The position numbers and the translations under genes are program-made. Positions 49,709 through 64,000 of a stretch of DNA of 64,000 bases are shown here, piece by piece; positions within the stretch are counted from its first letter, which is position 1; every line of letters starts with the position of its first letter. The DNA is taken from assembly GCF_016863615.1 (NCBI RefSeq), contig NZ_BOPF01000004.1:186001-250000 (forward strand). Direction: 5' to 3'. Origin of the DNA: Virgisporangium aliadipatigenens. GTDB taxonomy: Bacteria; Actinomycetota; Actinomycetes; Mycobacteriales; Micromonosporaceae. Below the pieces are notes generated by a model that was given only the letters and a program-made list of their open reading frames with translations, did no database searches and was not told where the DNA came from.

Positions 49709-52264
49709 GTGGCTCGTCATACGCCGGTGCGGCGCTCCGACCGACGCGCTTGGCTCGTCACCGGTCCGCTCATTCTCATCGCGACCGTTCTCACGCTTCC
49801 GGCCATCGCGCGGGCCGAGCAGATCCCCGCTGACCTCTTTCCGAGCACCGGCGTCGATTGGCTGATCACGGCCGGGCTGACGTTGGCCTGCGTGGCCGCG
49901 TCGTCGTTCCAGATGCAGTTCACCGTGCACCGGCAGGCATTCCATGTGTCGCTGGTCGATCTGCCGCTGCTCGTGATGCTGTTCTACCTGTCGCCGGTGA
50001 CGGTGATCCTGGTGCGCGTGGTGTCGGCGGTGATCATCCAGCTGCGGCTGGGATCGGCGCCGGTGAAGGCGGCGTTCAACATCGCGAGCGCGACCACCGG
50101 TGCCGCGTGCGCCAACGCGCTGGTGCTCGGCGTCGGGTTCGACCGCGATCTGGATCCCCGCTCCTGGCTGGTTCTCTCCGCCGCGGTCTTCGTCTCCTCG
50201 CTCTCGACCGCCGTCGCGATGGCCGCGTTGATCGCCCTGATGCAGGGGCCGTCCTATCTGCCGCAGTACGCCCAGGGCGTGCTGATCAACCAGATGGTGA
50301 CGCTGATCAACGTCACCGTCGGCATGGTCGCCCTGCTGGCGCTGGAGAAGACGGTCTGGGCGCTCGTGCTGCTGCTCGGGCTGAGCGTGGTGCTCGGGTT
50401 CTTCTACCGCTCCTACGCGCAGTTCGTGCGCCAGCACCGCAGCCTCGCGGAGATCCACGAGATCACGCGGGCCACCACGGCGAGCACCTCCGAGGGCCGC
50501 CTCGCCGACGTCGTTCTCGGCCGGCTGCGCGAGCTGCTCCAGGCCGAGTCGGCGACGCTCTGGCTGCCCGCCCGTGGACGCCATCCCGAGGTGCTGCTCA
50601 CCGCCTCCGTCGACTACACCGGACTGCTGGACCGGGCGAAGTCGCCCGACTCGTTACGCCGCCGGGCGTTCGAGACCGGCGAGCCGGTCACCCTGGGCGC
50701 CCGGTTCAGCACCGCCGAGGACACCGTCGACCTGCGGGACCAGCTGCGGCGGCTCGGCACCAAGGACGCGATCGTCGTGCCGCTGCGCTCGGGCAACGCG
50801 GTCGTCGGCACCATCGAGGTGGCCGGGCGGCTGGGGCAGACGGCGCACTTCACGTCGGAAGACGTTCAGCTGGTCGAGACGCTCGCCGCCCACGTCGGTG
50901 TCGCGATCGAGAACTCCCGGCTCGTCGACCGGCTCCGCTACGACGCCAACTACGACGCCCTCACCGGCCTGCCCAACCGGCGGCGGGTGCTGGCGGCGCT
51001 CACCGAGGCGGTCCGCACGCGCAAGAGCGACGAGGTCGTCGCGGTGCTCCAGTTCGACGTGGTGGGTTTGCGCAGCGTCAACGAGTCGCTCGGGCACCGC
51101 GCCGGCAACGAGGTGCTGGTCGAGGTGGCCGAGCGCCTGCGCAGCCGGGTGCCGGCCGCCGCGCTCGTGGGCCGCGTGGGCGAGGACGAGTTCGCCGTGA
51201 TGCTGCGGGTCGTGGACCTCGACTCCGCGCTGGCGCTCGCCGACCGCATCCGGCTCGGCATGCGCGAACCCATGCAGGTCAGCGGGTTGCCGACGGATGT
51301 GGACACCACGGTCGGCGTGGCGACGTTCCCCGATCATGCCGAGGACGCGGAGACGCTGCTGCAGCGCGCGGACGTCGCGACGCACGCGGCCAAGCAGGGA
51401 GCCGGCATCCAGGGCTACAACGCCGGCCTCGAATCGCGCACGGTGCGCCGCCTCGGCCTCGCGGCGGACCTGCGCCGCGCCCTGGAGAACCGGCAGATCG
51501 AGGTCTACTTCCAGCCCAAGGTGGCCCTCGCCGACCGGCGGGTGGTCGGCGTCGAGTGCCTCGCCCGCTGGGAACATCCGGTCTACGGCTCGGTGACGCC
51601 CGAGGACTTCGTGGCCGTCGCGGAGCACACCGGCCAGATCGCCCGCCTGACCGAGCTGGTCCTGCGGGAAGGGCTGAGCCGGGCACGCGGCTGGGCCGAC
51701 GCCCGGCGCCCGCTCTCGGTCTCGGTGAACATCTCCGCCCGCAGCCTCGCCGACCCGCACTGGCCGGACCAGGTGGGCGACCTGCTCGACGAGTACGGCG
51801 TCGCCCCGTCCCAGCTGACGCTGGAGGTGGGGGAGGAGGCGCTGCTCGGCGATCCGGGCCGGGCGCTGGACAACCTGCGCAAGCTGCGCGCGATCGGGAT
51901 CCGGCTCTCCGTCGACGACTTCGGCACCGGCTACTCCTCGCTGGCGCTGCTGCGCAAGCTGCCGGTGACCGAGGTGAAGATCGACAAGGGGTTCGTGCAG
52001 GGGATGGCGACCGACGCCGGGGACCTGGCGATCGTGCGGGCGGTGGTGGACCTGTCCCGCCACTTCAACCTCTCCGTGGTGGCCGAGGGCGTCGAGAGCG
52101 AACTCACACTGGCCCGGCTCACCGAGATCGGCTGCGACTTCGGCCAGGGCTTCCTCTTCAGCCGCCCCATCCCCTACGAACGCCTCGACGCCTGGCTGGC
52201 GGCCCGCACGGAGCCCACGCCGAGCGCCACGGGTGCCGTTCGCTGGCTCCGCGCGGTGACCTGA
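49709..52264 (+). CDS. Membrane GAF-GGDEF-EAL protein (c-di-GMP turnover)
   Basis: 851 aa. N-terminal ~230 residues contain about 7 hydrophobic segments (MASE-like sensor). A GAF domain (~255-405) follows, then GGDEF (~410-570) and EAL (~585-840). The GGDEF signature reads GEDEF ('VGRVGEDEFAVM'), so cyclase activity is doubtful. The EAL domain has 'VECLARWEHP' (E kept), 'VNISARSL', 'VDDFGTGYSSLALLRKLP', 'EVKIDKGF', 'VVAEGVES' and 'QGFLFSRP', so phosphodiesterase activity is likely. It probably lowers c-di-GMP in response to a membrane or GAF signal. Confidence 0.93.
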   Translation: MARHTPVRRSDRRAWLVTGPLILIATVLTLPAIARAEQIPADLFPSTGVDWLITAGLTLACVAASSFQMQFTVHRQAFHVSLVDLPLLVMLFYLSPVTVILVRVVSAVIIQLRLGSAPVKAAFNIASATTGAACANALVLGVGFDRDLDPRSWLVLSAAVFVSSLSTAVAMAALIALMQGPSYLPQYAQGVLINQMVTLINVTVGMVALLALEKTVWALVLLLGLSVVLGFFYRSYAQFVRQHRSLAEIHEITRATTASTSEGRLADVVLGRLRELLQAESATLWLPARGRHPEVLLTASVDYTGLLDRAKSPDSLRRRAFETGEPVTLGARFSTAEDTVDLRDQLRRLGTKDAIVVPLRSGNAVVGTIEVAGRLGQTAHFTSEDVQLVETLAAHVGVAIENSRLVDRLRYDANYDALTGLPNRRRVLAALTEAVRTRKSDEVVAVLQFDVVGLRSVNESLGHRAGNEVLVEVAERLRSRVPAAALVGRVGEDEFAVMLRVVDLDSALALADRIRLGMREPMQVSGLPTDVDTTVGVATFPDHAEDAETLLQRADVATHAAKQGAGIQGYNAGLESRTVRRLGLAADLRRALENRQIEVYFQPKVALADRRVVGVECLARWEHPVYGSVTPEDFVAVAEHTGQIARLTELVLREGLSRARGWADARRPLSVSVNISARSLADPHWPDQVGDLLDEYGVAPSQLTLEVGEEALLGDPGRALDNLRKLRAIGIRLSVDDFGTGYSSLALLRKLPVTEVKIDKGFVQGMATDAGDLAIVRAVVDLSRHFNLSVVAEGVESELTLARLTEIGCDFGQGFLFSRPIPYERLDAWLAARTEPTPSATGAVRWLRAVT

Positions 52265-52345
52265 CCCGAGATCGGTAAGCCGATTTCATCCCCGGCCGAG
52301 CGCCGTGTACTCTTATCGAGCGCGTGCACGTAGAGAGCGCACGAC

Positions 52346-52421
52346 GCCCCCTTAGCTCAGTCGGCAGAGCGTCTCCATGGTAAGGAGAAGGTCTACGGTT
52401 CGATTCCGTAAGGGGGCTCCA
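52346..52421 (+). tRNA. tRNA-Thr (GGT)
   Basis: Acceptor GCCCCCT pairs with AGGGGGC (52411-52417). Anticodon loop ATGGTAA gives GGT. T-arm with TTCGATT. The CCA end is encoded (52419-52421). Position before tRNA-Met and rpmG is conserved in actinobacteria. Confidence 0.97.
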
Positions 52422-52446
52422 CGGGTCGCAAGTCAGGGCCCGATTC

Positions 52447-52519
52447 GGCGGTGTAGCTCAGATGGCAGAGCAAGCGGCTCATAATCGCTGTGTCGCCGGT
52501 TCAAGTCCGGCCACCGCTA
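52447..52519 (+). tRNA. tRNA-Met (CAT), elongator type
   Basis: Acceptor GGCGGTG pairs with CACCGCT (52512-52518) with a G-T first pair, discriminator A. Anticodon loop CTCATAA gives CAT. D-arm GCTC/GAGC. No encoded CCA. It lacks the G-C run of initiator tRNA anticodon stems. Confidence 0.95.
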
Positions 52520-52561
52520 CCCGTACACCGTTCCACTTGAGAAGCAGAGAGAGGCACCCCC

Positions 52562-52729
52562 GTGGCCAAGGCGACCGACATCCGTCCGAAGATCACGATG
52601 GCGTGCGTCGACTGCAAGTCGCGTAACTACATCACGAAGAAGAACCGCCGTAACGACCCGGACCGGATGGAGCTCAAGAAGCACTGCCCGCGTTGCGGCA
52701 AGCACACGGCTCACCGCGAGACGCGGTAA
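52562..52729 (+). CDS. rpmG: 50S ribosomal protein L33
   Basis: 55 aa, GTG start ([10 protein letters not shown]). Two zinc-ribbon pairs, 'CVDCKSRNY' and '[10 protein letters not shown]', mark the zinc-binding (C+) form. Preceded by GAGAGAGG as ribosome site. It is the normal rpmG of the tRNA-rpmG-hadAB-secE cluster. Confidence 0.95.
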   Translation: MAKATDIRPKITMACVDCKSRNYITKKNRRNDPDRMELKKHCPRCGKHTAHRETR

Positions 52730-52795
52730 TAGATATCCGTAGACGTTCGCTACCGGCCGCTCCCGTTCTCGGGGGCGGCCGGTAGCGTCTGCGCC

Positions 52796-53245
52796 ATGCC
52801 GCTGAACCTTTCCTACGAGGGGCACTCGTTCCCGCCCGGTGAGCCGTATCTGGTCGGTCGGGAGAAGATCCGCGAGTTCGCCCGGGCGGTGGGCGCCGAC
52901 GACGCGGCGTACCACGACCCGGAGGCCGCCGCCGCGCTCGGGCATCCGGACGTGATCGCCCCGCCGACGTTCCCCACGGTGCTGACGATCCCGCTGGCGG
53001 CCCGGCTCTTCGCGGAGCACCCCGACGTGGGTATCGACTTCAGCCGCATCGTGCACGGCGACCAGCGGTTCGCCTACGAACGCCCCGTGCGCGCCGGCGA
53101 CGCGCTCGTCTGCCGGCCCGTGCTGGAGAAGCTCTCCAGCCGCGCCGGGTTGGACTCGGTGAGCGTGCGCACCGAGATCGTCACCGTCGAGGGCGAACTC
53201 GTGGTGACCTCGTGGGCCAAGATCGTGGCGCGGACGGAGGCCTGA
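52796..53245 (+). CDS. hadA: (3R)-hydroxyacyl-ACP dehydratase subunit HadA-like (MaoC/FAS1-like)
   Basis: 149 aa, ATG start. Single hot-dog domain: 'PYLVGREKIREFARAVGADD', 'AYHDPEAAAALGHPDVIAPP', 'IVHGDQRFAYERPVRAGDAL'. In mycobacteria HadA is the non-catalytic partner of HadB in fatty-acid elongation (FAS-II). In Micromonosporaceae the two proteins are annotated as a MaoC pair (UPF0336). The stop is 1 nt from the hadB start. Confidence 0.88.
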   Translation: MPLNLSYEGHSFPPGEPYLVGREKIREFARAVGADDAAYHDPEAAAALGHPDVIAPPTFPTVLTIPLAARLFAEHPDVGIDFSRIVHGDQRFAYERPVRAGDALVCRPVLEKLSSRAGLDSVSVRTEIVTVEGELVVTSWAKIVARTEA

Positions 53246-53246
53246 G

Positions 53247-53678
53247 ATGGCGGTGTTCACGACGGGTGCCGAACTGGCGCCCCTGACGTTCGTGGTGACC
53301 CGTGCCGACCTGATCCGCTACGCCGGTGCCTCGCTGGACTTCAACCCGATCCACTGGAGCGACCGGGTCGCCGTGAAGAACGGCCTTCCCGGGGTCATCG
53401 CGCACGGCATGTACACGATGGCGCTGGCCGCCCGGGCACTGACCACGTGGGCCGGCGACCCGGCGGCGGTGACGGATTTCAGCGTCCGGTTCACCCGTCC
53501 GGTGATCGTGCCGGACGACGACAGCGGTGTCGAGGTGGTGATCTCCGGCGTGGTCAAGGAGGTCGCCGAGGACGGGACCGCGCAGGTCATGGTCACCGCG
53601 GTGAGCGCCGGCGAGAAGGTGCTCGGCCAGGCTCGCGCCACGGTACGGCCGGGGCGGCTTTTGGATCCGGCGGAGTAA
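53247..53678 (+). CDS. hadB: (3R)-hydroxyacyl-ACP dehydratase subunit HadB-like (MaoC)
   Basis: 143 aa, ATG start. The hydratase-2 catalytic motif 'DFNPIHWSDRVA' (Asp and His) is intact, followed by 'GLPGVIAHGMYTMALAARAL' and 'DFSVRFTRPVIVPDD'. It forms the active dimer with HadA and dehydrates hydroxyacyl-ACP. No third gene (hadC) follows, unlike in mycobacteria; tRNA-Trp comes next. Confidence 0.9.
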   Translation: MAVFTTGAELAPLTFVVTRADLIRYAGASLDFNPIHWSDRVAVKNGLPGVIAHGMYTMALAARALTTWAGDPAAVTDFSVRFTRPVIVPDDDSGVEVVISGVVKEVAEDGTAQVMVTAVSAGEKVLGQARATVRPGRLLDPAE

Positions 53679-53724
53679 CCCGTACACTGGGCCACCGTGG
53701 GTGTGCCGTAAGCGCATCCCACGT

Positions 53725-53797
53725 AGGGGTGTGGCGCAATTGGCAGCGCAGCGGTCTCCAAAACCGCAGGTTGCAGGTTCAAGTCCTGTCGCCCCTG
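53725..53797 (+). tRNA. tRNA-Trp (CCA)
   Basis: Acceptor AGGGGTG pairs with CGCCCCT (53790-53796), one G-T pair, discriminator G. Anticodon loop CTCCAAA gives CCA. D-arm GCGC/GCGC; T-arm with TTCAAGT. CCA end not encoded. Confidence 0.97.
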
Positions 53798-53924
53798 CGC
53801 CGATGGCCCGTCCGGGACGTGGTGGTACCGGTCCGGGCGGGGAACGCGCACCGGACCGCCCGCGTTGACCCGCAGTTCCGGAGCCGGTTGAAACCATCCA
53901 CCGCGAGTTCACGGAAGAGGACGC

Positions 53925-54455
53925 ATGGCCGAGAGGAAGCGGCGCGGCGAGGACGTCGACGACCGCCTCGACGAGGCGATCGACGATGACTCCGCGGTCG
54001 ATGAAGATCTTGACGACGAGTTCGAGGACGAAGAGTTCGAGGACGACGACGTCGAGGATGACGACGAGGACGAGGCTCCCCGGCGTTCGGCCAACGGCCG
54101 CAAGTCCGGTACCGCGCTGAAGAAAAAGGACGACGTCGACGAGGACGACGACGAGGAGCGCCCGGCATCCCGCCGCGGCCCCCGTGGTCGTGCCGCGAAG
54201 CCCTCCGAGAAGCGCCCGACCAAGAAGAAGACCGGCGACAAGCCCGGGATCTTCGCCCGGTTTGCTAACTTCTTCCGGGAAGTGGTCGCCGAGCTGCGTA
54301 AGGTCATCTGGCCCACACGCAAGGAGCTGCTGACCTACACCGCCGTCGTGGTGGTGTTCGTGACGCTCATGCTCACGTTCGTCGGCGGCATCGACTGGTT
54401 GTTGGCCAAGGGCGTCTTGTGGGTCTTCGGGCACGGTTCGACGCCGGCAGAGTAG
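53925..54455 (+). CDS. secE: Preprotein translocase subunit SecE with long acidic extension
   Basis: 176 aa, ATG start, GGAAGAGG upstream. The SecE core is the last ~70 residues: '[20 protein letters not shown]' amphipathic helix, then one TM helix ([19 protein letters not shown]). Before it lies a ~105-residue hydrophilic extension: very acidic (Asp/Glu blocks at ~10-50 and ~68-78), then basic ([20 protein letters not shown]). Core SecE of other actinobacteria is preceded by shorter tails. SecE holds SecY together in the membrane. Confidence 0.93.
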   Translation: MAERKRRGEDVDDRLDEAIDDDSAVDEDLDDEFEDEEFEDDDVEDDDEDEAPRRSANGRKSGTALKKKDDVDEDDDEERPASRRGPRGRAAKPSEKRPTKKKTGDKPGIFARFANFFREVVAELRKVIWPTRKELLTYTAVVVVFVTLMLTFVGGIDWLLAKGVLWVFGHGSTPAE

Positions 54456-54460
54456 CCAAG

Positions 54461-55180
54461 GTGACAGACGTGAATGAGTACGACGACAACGGTTCCGTGA
54501 CTACGGCGGCCGACCTGCCCGACCCTACCGAGGTCGACGCGCCCGACGAGTCGACGGCCGCGCCGGCGCCCGCTGTCGTGTCCACCTCCGACGGCGACCC
54601 CGTCGCCGAGCTGCGCCAGGCCCTGCGCTTCGCGCCCGGCGACTGGTTCGTGGTGCACTCGTACGCCGGTTACGAGAACAAGGTCAAGACCAACCTCGAG
54701 ACCCGCATCACCAGCCTCGACATGGAGGAGTACATCTACCAGGTCGAGGTGCCGACCCGGGAAGAGGTCGAGGTCAAGAACGGCAAGCGCCAGCAGGTCC
54801 AGAACAAGGTCTTCCCCGGCTACATCCTGGTCCGCATGGAGCTGACCCCGGAGTCCTACTCGTGCGTGCGCAACACGCCGGGGGTCACCGGGTTCGTCGG
54901 CGCCACCGATCGGGCCGACCGCCCCGCGCCGTTGTCGCTCGACGAGGTGCTGAAGTGGCTGGCACCGGCGGCTCCGGTCAAGGAGACCAAGAAGGCCGAG
55001 GTCAAGGTTCTCGACTTCGAGGTCGGGGACTCGGTGACCGTGACCGAGGGCGCGTTCGCGTCGCTGCACGGCACCATCGCCGAGATCAACGCCGACCAGC
55101 AGAAGCTCAAGGTGCTCGTCTCGATCTTCGGTCGGGAGACCGCCGTCGAGCTCAACTTCAACATGGTTTCGAAGATCTGA
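54461..55180 (+). CDS. nusG: Transcription termination/antitermination protein NusG
   Basis: 239 aa from GTG 54461, 5 nt after secE. A ~60-residue acidic, Pro/Ala-rich N-terminus is followed by the NGN domain ('[20 protein letters not shown]', '[16 protein letters not shown]', 'TPGVTGFVG') and the C-terminal KOW domain ('[20 protein letters not shown]'). It binds RNA polymerase and couples it to Rho or to the ribosome. Confidence 0.97.
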   Translation: MTDVNEYDDNGSVTTAADLPDPTEVDAPDESTAAPAPAVVSTSDGDPVAELRQALRFAPGDWFVVHSYAGYENKVKTNLETRITSLDMEEYIYQVEVPTREEVEVKNGKRQQVQNKVFPGYILVRMELTPESYSCVRNTPGVTGFVGATDRADRPAPLSLDEVLKWLAPAAPVKETKKAEVKVLDFEVGDSVTVTEGAFASLHGTIAEINADQQKLKVLVSIFGRETAVELNFNMVSKI

Positions 55181-55294
55181 GTCGATCGCGGTAGCCTTGC
55201 CGGTGCTGTGCGCCCGGGGGACACCCGTGTGCGCACTGATCCTTTAGGGGCGCGCGTGCGCCCGTAATGCCCAGGAAGAAAGCAGTAAACGACC

Positions 55295-55726
55295 ATGCCT
55301 CCGAAGAAGAAGCTCGTCAAGACCTTCACGCTTCAGCTCCCGGCGGGCCAGGCCACCCCGGCTCCGCCGGTCGGCCCGGCGCTGGGTCAGCACGGCGTCA
55401 ACATCATGGAGTTCGTCAAGTCGTACAACGCGGCGAGCGAGTCCATGCGCGGCGACATCGTGCCGGCTCAGATCAGCGTGTACGAGGACCGGACGTTCAC
55501 GTTCATCCTCAAGACCCCGCCGGCGGCCCAGCTGATCATCAAGGCGGCCGGTGTGCCCAAGGGCTCCGGTGTGCCGCACAAGGAGAAGGTCGGCGCCATC
55601 AGCAAGGCCCAGCTCCGCGAGATCGCGGAGAAGAAGATGGCCGACCTGAACGCCAACGACATCGAAGCCGCCGAGAAGATCATTTCCGGCACCGCCCGTT
55701 CCATGGGCATCACCGTCAAGGACTGA
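55295..55726 (+). CDS. rplK: 50S ribosomal protein L11
   Basis: 143 aa, ATG start. Motifs '[20 protein letters not shown]', '[18 protein letters not shown]' and the rRNA-binding C-terminal domain ending '[15 protein letters not shown]'. It binds the GTPase-associated centre of 23S rRNA, the thiostrepton target. Followed 56 nt later by rplA. Confidence 0.98.
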   Translation: MPPKKKLVKTFTLQLPAGQATPAPPVGPALGQHGVNIMEFVKSYNAASESMRGDIVPAQISVYEDRTFTFILKTPPAAQLIIKAAGVPKGSGVPHKEKVGAISKAQLREIAEKKMADLNANDIEAAEKIISGTARSMGITVKD

Positions 55727-55782
55727 TTTTCGCCGTGGGAGGGCCCGAGCGGGCCCGCCAGCTACCACAGGAGTACTGAGCA

Positions 55783-56502
55783 ATGCAGCGCAGCAAGAAC
55801 TACCGCAAGGTCGCCGAGCAGATCGACCGGTCGGCGCTCTACAGCCCGGCCGAGGCCGTCAAGCTCGCGAAGTCGACCAGCACCACCAAGTTCGACCCGA
55901 CCGTCGAGGTGGCCATGCGCCTCGGTGTCGACCCCCGCAAGGCGGACCAGATGGTCCGTGGCGTGGTCAACCTGCCGCACGGCACCGGTAAGACCGCCCG
56001 CGTGATCGTCTTCGCCGCCGGCGCCAAGGCCGCCGAGGCCGAGGCCGCGGGTGCCGACGCGGTCGGCAGCGAGGACCTCGTGGCCCGGATCCAGGAGGGT
56101 TGGCTCGACTTCGACGCCGCGATCGCGACGCCGGACCAGATGGCCAAGATCGGCCGGATCGCGCGGATCCTGGGCCCGCGCGGCCTGATGCCGAACCCGA
56201 AGACCGGCACGGTCACGATGGACGTCACCAAGGCGGTGTCCGACATCAAGGGCGGCAAGATCACCTTCCGGGTGGACAAGCACGCCAACCTGCACCTGAT
56301 CATCGGCAAGGCGAGCTTCACCGAGGCGCAGCTGATCGACAACTACGCCGCGGTGCTCGACGAGGTGCTGCGGGTCAAGCCGTCGGCCGCCAAGGGCCGT
56401 TACCTGAAGAAGGTCTTCGTCACCACGACGATGGGCCCGGGCATCCCGGTCGACCCCAACCGCACGCGCAACCTGCAGGAAGACGAGTCGGCTTCGGCCT
56501 GA
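55783..56502 (+). CDS. rplA: 50S ribosomal protein L1
   Basis: 239 aa, ATG start with AGGAGTA upstream. '[20 protein letters not shown]' is the family signature. It forms the L1 stalk and in many bacteria represses its own rplK-rplA mRNA. The gene ends before a strong terminator, separating it from rplJL. Confidence 0.98.
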   Translation: MQRSKNYRKVAEQIDRSALYSPAEAVKLAKSTSTTKFDPTVEVAMRLGVDPRKADQMVRGVVNLPHGTGKTARVIVFAAGAKAAEAEAAGADAVGSEDLVARIQEGWLDFDAAIATPDQMAKIGRIARILGPRGLMPNPKTGTVTMDVTKAVSDIKGGKITFRVDKHANLHLIIGKASFTEAQLIDNYAAVLDEVLRVKPSAAKGRYLKKVFVTTTMGPGIPVDPNRTRNLQEDESASA

Positions 56503-56516
56503 CCCCTTTCGCACGG

Positions 56517-56548
56517 AAACGACCCGCCCCGCAAGGGGTGGGTCGTTT
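56517..56548 (+). terminator. Terminator after rplA
   Basis: A 14-bp stem (56517-56530 with 56535-56548, one G-T pair) is closed by a GCAA tetraloop and ends in GTTTCT. It should end most rplKA transcripts before the rplJ leader. Confidence 0.88.
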
Positions 56549-56736
56549 CTGATTTGGAGACCGGGCGCCTCGTCGCGTACTGTTCCTTCCGAAGTTCCAC
56601 CCGAAGACCGCTGGTCACCGTGTTCGCACGGTTGAAGGTCCCGCTGATGCGGGCGGCCCGCGCAGGATGGACGGTAAGCGTCTCCGGCCGCGTCTCGTGT
56701 GCCGCGTCCCGCCCCGTGCGCCCTGCGCCGGGGCGT

Positions 56737-56781
56737 CTCTCGTTCTCGGGCCCACCAGCACGATGTAACGAGAGAGGAGGG
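56737..56781 (+). promoter_or_regulatory. Hairpin at the end of the rplJ leader, abutting its ribosome site
   Basis: CTCTCGTT (56737-56744) pairs with AACGAGAG (56767-56774), and the ribosome site GAGGAGGG follows at once before ATG 56784. The ~235-nt region 56549-56783 is where bacteria carry the L10 leader, bound by L10-(L7/L12) to repress translation. The kink-turn elements were not traced base by base. Confidence 0.55.
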
Positions 56782-56783
56782 AC

Positions 56784-57347
56784 ATGGCGGACAAGCCGGT
56801 CCGGGCCGACAAGGCCACTGCCGTTGCCGAGCTGACCGAGAGCTTCCGTGGCTCGTCGGCGACGCTGCTCACCGAGTACCGCGGCCTGACGGTCGCTCAG
56901 CTCAAGGAGCTGCGGCGCTCGCTGGGGCGGGAGACCACGTACGCGGTCGCGAAGAACACGCTCGCCAAGCGCGCGGCGTCCGACGCGGGCATCACCGGTC
57001 TCGACGAACTGTTCTCCGGTCCTACCGCGCTCGCTTTCGTCGGCGGGGACCCCGTCGAGGCGGCCAAGGGGCTGCGGGAGTTCGCTAAGGCGCACCCGCT
57101 CCTGGTCATCAAGGGCGGCGTCTTCGAGGGGCGTGCCATCGGTGCGGACGAGGTCCGCAAGCTGGCCGACCTCGAGTCCCGTGAGGTGCTGCTGGCGAAG
57201 CTCGCCGGTGCGATGAAGGCGAACCTGAGCAAGGCCGCGGCGACGCTGCAGGCTCCGCTCGCGCAGATGGCCCGCCTGGCGGCGGCTCTGCAGGACAAGC
57301 AGGGTGGCGCGCCTGCCGAGGCGCCCGCCGAGGCTCCGGCCGAATGA
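56784..57347 (+). CDS. rplJ: 50S ribosomal protein L10
   Basis: 187 aa, ATG start with a strong GGAGGG site. '[20 protein letters not shown]' and '[12 protein letters not shown]' are L10 hallmarks. The C-terminus is Ala/Pro/Glu-rich ([12 protein letters not shown]), following the helix that carries L7/L12 dimers. It forms the base of the ribosomal stalk. Confidence 0.98.
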   Translation: MADKPVRADKATAVAELTESFRGSSATLLTEYRGLTVAQLKELRRSLGRETTYAVAKNTLAKRAASDAGITGLDELFSGPTALAFVGGDPVEAAKGLREFAKAHPLLVIKGGVFEGRAIGADEVRKLADLESREVLLAKLAGAMKANLSKAAATLQAPLAQMARLAAALQDKQGGAPAEAPAEAPAE

Positions 57348-57402
57348 TTCACCGCCGGAGTCACTTCGGCGCACTGACATTGATTTCTGAAAGGACAGTC
57401 AC

Positions 57403-57789
57403 ATGGCGAAGCTGAGCCAGACCGAGCTGCTCGACGCGTTCAAGGAAATGACGCTGATCGAGCTGTCCGAGTTCATCAAGCAGTTCGAAGAGGTCTTCGA
57501 CGTCACGGCCGCCGCGCCGGTCGCGATCCAGCAGGGCGGCGGTGGCGGCGGTGCCGTCGTCGAGGCCGAGCCGGAGAAGGACGAGTTCGACGTCATCCTC
57601 GAGGGCGACGGCGGCAAGAAGATCCAGGTCATCAAGGTCGTGCGCGAGCTGACCAGCCTGGGCCTGAAGGAGGCGAAGGACCTCGTCGAGGCCGCGCCGA
57701 AGGCCGTTCTCGAGAAGGTCAACAAGGACACCGCCGAGAAGGCCAAGGCCAAGCTCGAGGGCGAAGGCGCGAAGGTCACCCTCAAGTAA
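57403..57789 (+). CDS. rplL: 50S ribosomal protein L7/L12
   Basis: 128 aa, ATG start, GAAAGGAC upstream. N-terminal dimerisation domain ('[20 protein letters not shown]'), Gly/Ala hinge, and C-terminal factor-binding domain ('[20 protein letters not shown]'). Normal length. Confidence 0.98.
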   Translation: MAKLSQTELLDAFKEMTLIELSEFIKQFEEVFDVTAAAPVAIQQGGGGGGAVVEAEPEKDEFDVILEGDGGKKIQVIKVVRELTSLGLKEAKDLVEAAPKAVLEKVNKDTAEKAKAKLEGEGAKVTLK

Positions 57790-57805
57790 GGGTTTCCGCT
57801 CCTCA

Positions 57806-57843
57806 ACGGGGCGGTCGCCGGGGTTTCCCGGTGGCCGCCCCGT
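57806..57843 (+). terminator. Terminator/attenuator after rplL
   Basis: A 17-bp stem with two wobble pairs (57806-57822 with 57827-57843) and a GTTT loop, then TTGCG. The short T-run would allow partial read-through into rpoB, as usual in rplJL-rpoBC operons. Confidence 0.85.
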
Positions 57844-58352
57844 TTGCGTCGGGGGCCTATGCTGGGGTGATCTGGGTCACCGGGCGGCTTCGGCCGCCGC
57901 GATGTGAACTGTGGCTTTAAGGTCAAATGTCGGTAGGTCGACGCCATGCGCGCGGTGTGGTCGGCGGGTAACCCTTGACGTGATGACCAGGGGGCAGGCA
58001 CGCTGAACCAGCACCACTTCCCGCGGATGCGACGGCCTGCAAACGGCTGAGCCGCGCCGCCGGGCGCTACTCCTGCCAGGGAGCCGCCGCGATCTGAAGC
58101 GGCAGGCGGAGCGGAGTGAGCGAGGCCCGGAGGCGATGGCTCCCGGTGGCGCCGTGGACCCCTCTCAGGGTCCCGGCAAAGTCACCGTGCCGTTCGGCTG
58201 GACAGCGGTTAGCCTTGCGGCTACACTGCTAGATTGCGCTGTCTTCTGACTTTCACCCTGCCCACCATCAGCCCTCACAGGCATCTGGACCAGGGTTTGT
58301 CGGGCTGCACGCGAAACGGCCGTTGCAACACCGGTCCTCGGAAGGACGCATC
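57844..58352 (+). promoter_or_regulatory. rpoBC upstream region with a promoter at 58199-58227
   Basis: About 510 nt without a gene. TGGACA (58199-58204) and TACACT (58222-58227) are 17 nt apart, a good vegetative promoter ~125 nt before rpoB. A further TTGACG lies at ~57974 without a clear -10. No other feature recognised in this stretch. Confidence 0.65.
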
Positions 58353-61784
<3,432 letters not shown>

Positions 61785-61874
61785 CGCGTGGGCGTGTGAG
61801 GGGCCCCGCTCCTCACACGCCCAGCTCCGGAACCAGCTAGTAGCGCAACACACGATGTGTGAGGGATATACAAC

Positions 61875-64000
<2,126 letters not shown>

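Overview
The window comes from a high-GC actinobacterium, most likely of the family Micromonosporaceae (Actinoplanes-like). The evidence is strong G/C third-position bias, many GTG and TTG starts, and the order tRNA-Thr, tRNA-Met, rpmG, hadA, hadB, tRNA-Trp, secE, nusG, rplKA, rplJL, rpoBC, as in Mycobacterium and relatives. The family level is inference.

Layout. 1-13.2 kb holds housekeeping and poorly characterised genes: a secreted protein fragment, a methyltransferase, an MBL hydrolase, a DEAD-box helicase, a ferritin-like protein, DUF3107, TetR, a long low-complexity protein, an alpha/beta hydrolase, a DUF3152 putative protease, MoeZ and a terpenoid-cyclase-fold protein. 13.2-14.3 kb (minus strand) holds an uncharacterised 243-aa protein followed by two tRNA-like RNAs whose halves are in circularly permuted order (T-arm and 3' acceptor strand first, then 5' acceptor strand and D-arm). 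This is the most unusual element in the window. 14.4-17.9 kb carries proB-proA, a TetR regulator and an alkyltransferase-like protein. 18.1-29.0 kb carries a secondary complex I cluster (nuoB, DUF2252, nuoC, H, I, J, K, L, M, N) without nuoA, D, E, F or G, tightly coupled by 1- and 4-nt overlaps, with two bridging small ORFs. 29.2-30.4 kb has a vWA protein and yajQ.

30.6-37.25 kb is an AT-richer island inserted at tRNA-Tyr. It is bounded by a 43-bp direct repeat of the tRNA 3' end and carries a decayed tyrosine recombinase and a four-gene minus-strand operon: a trypsin-co-occurring (Trypco1-like) protein, a trypsin-like protease fused to a degenerate P-loop module, a possible SPFH-like protein and a small membrane protein. 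This looks like a conflict or defence module.

37.5-52.3 kb is accessory chromosome: a ricin-type lectin, membrane and cysteine-repeat proteins of unknown role, TetR with a divergent SDR, a methyltransferase, an arginase-fold protein, a large AfsR/SARP-type regulator, an ArsR-SRPBCC-monooxygenase operon, an orphan histidine kinase, a PIN-like protein and a GGDEF-EAL protein. 52.3-64 kb is the translation/transcription core, ending inside rpoC.
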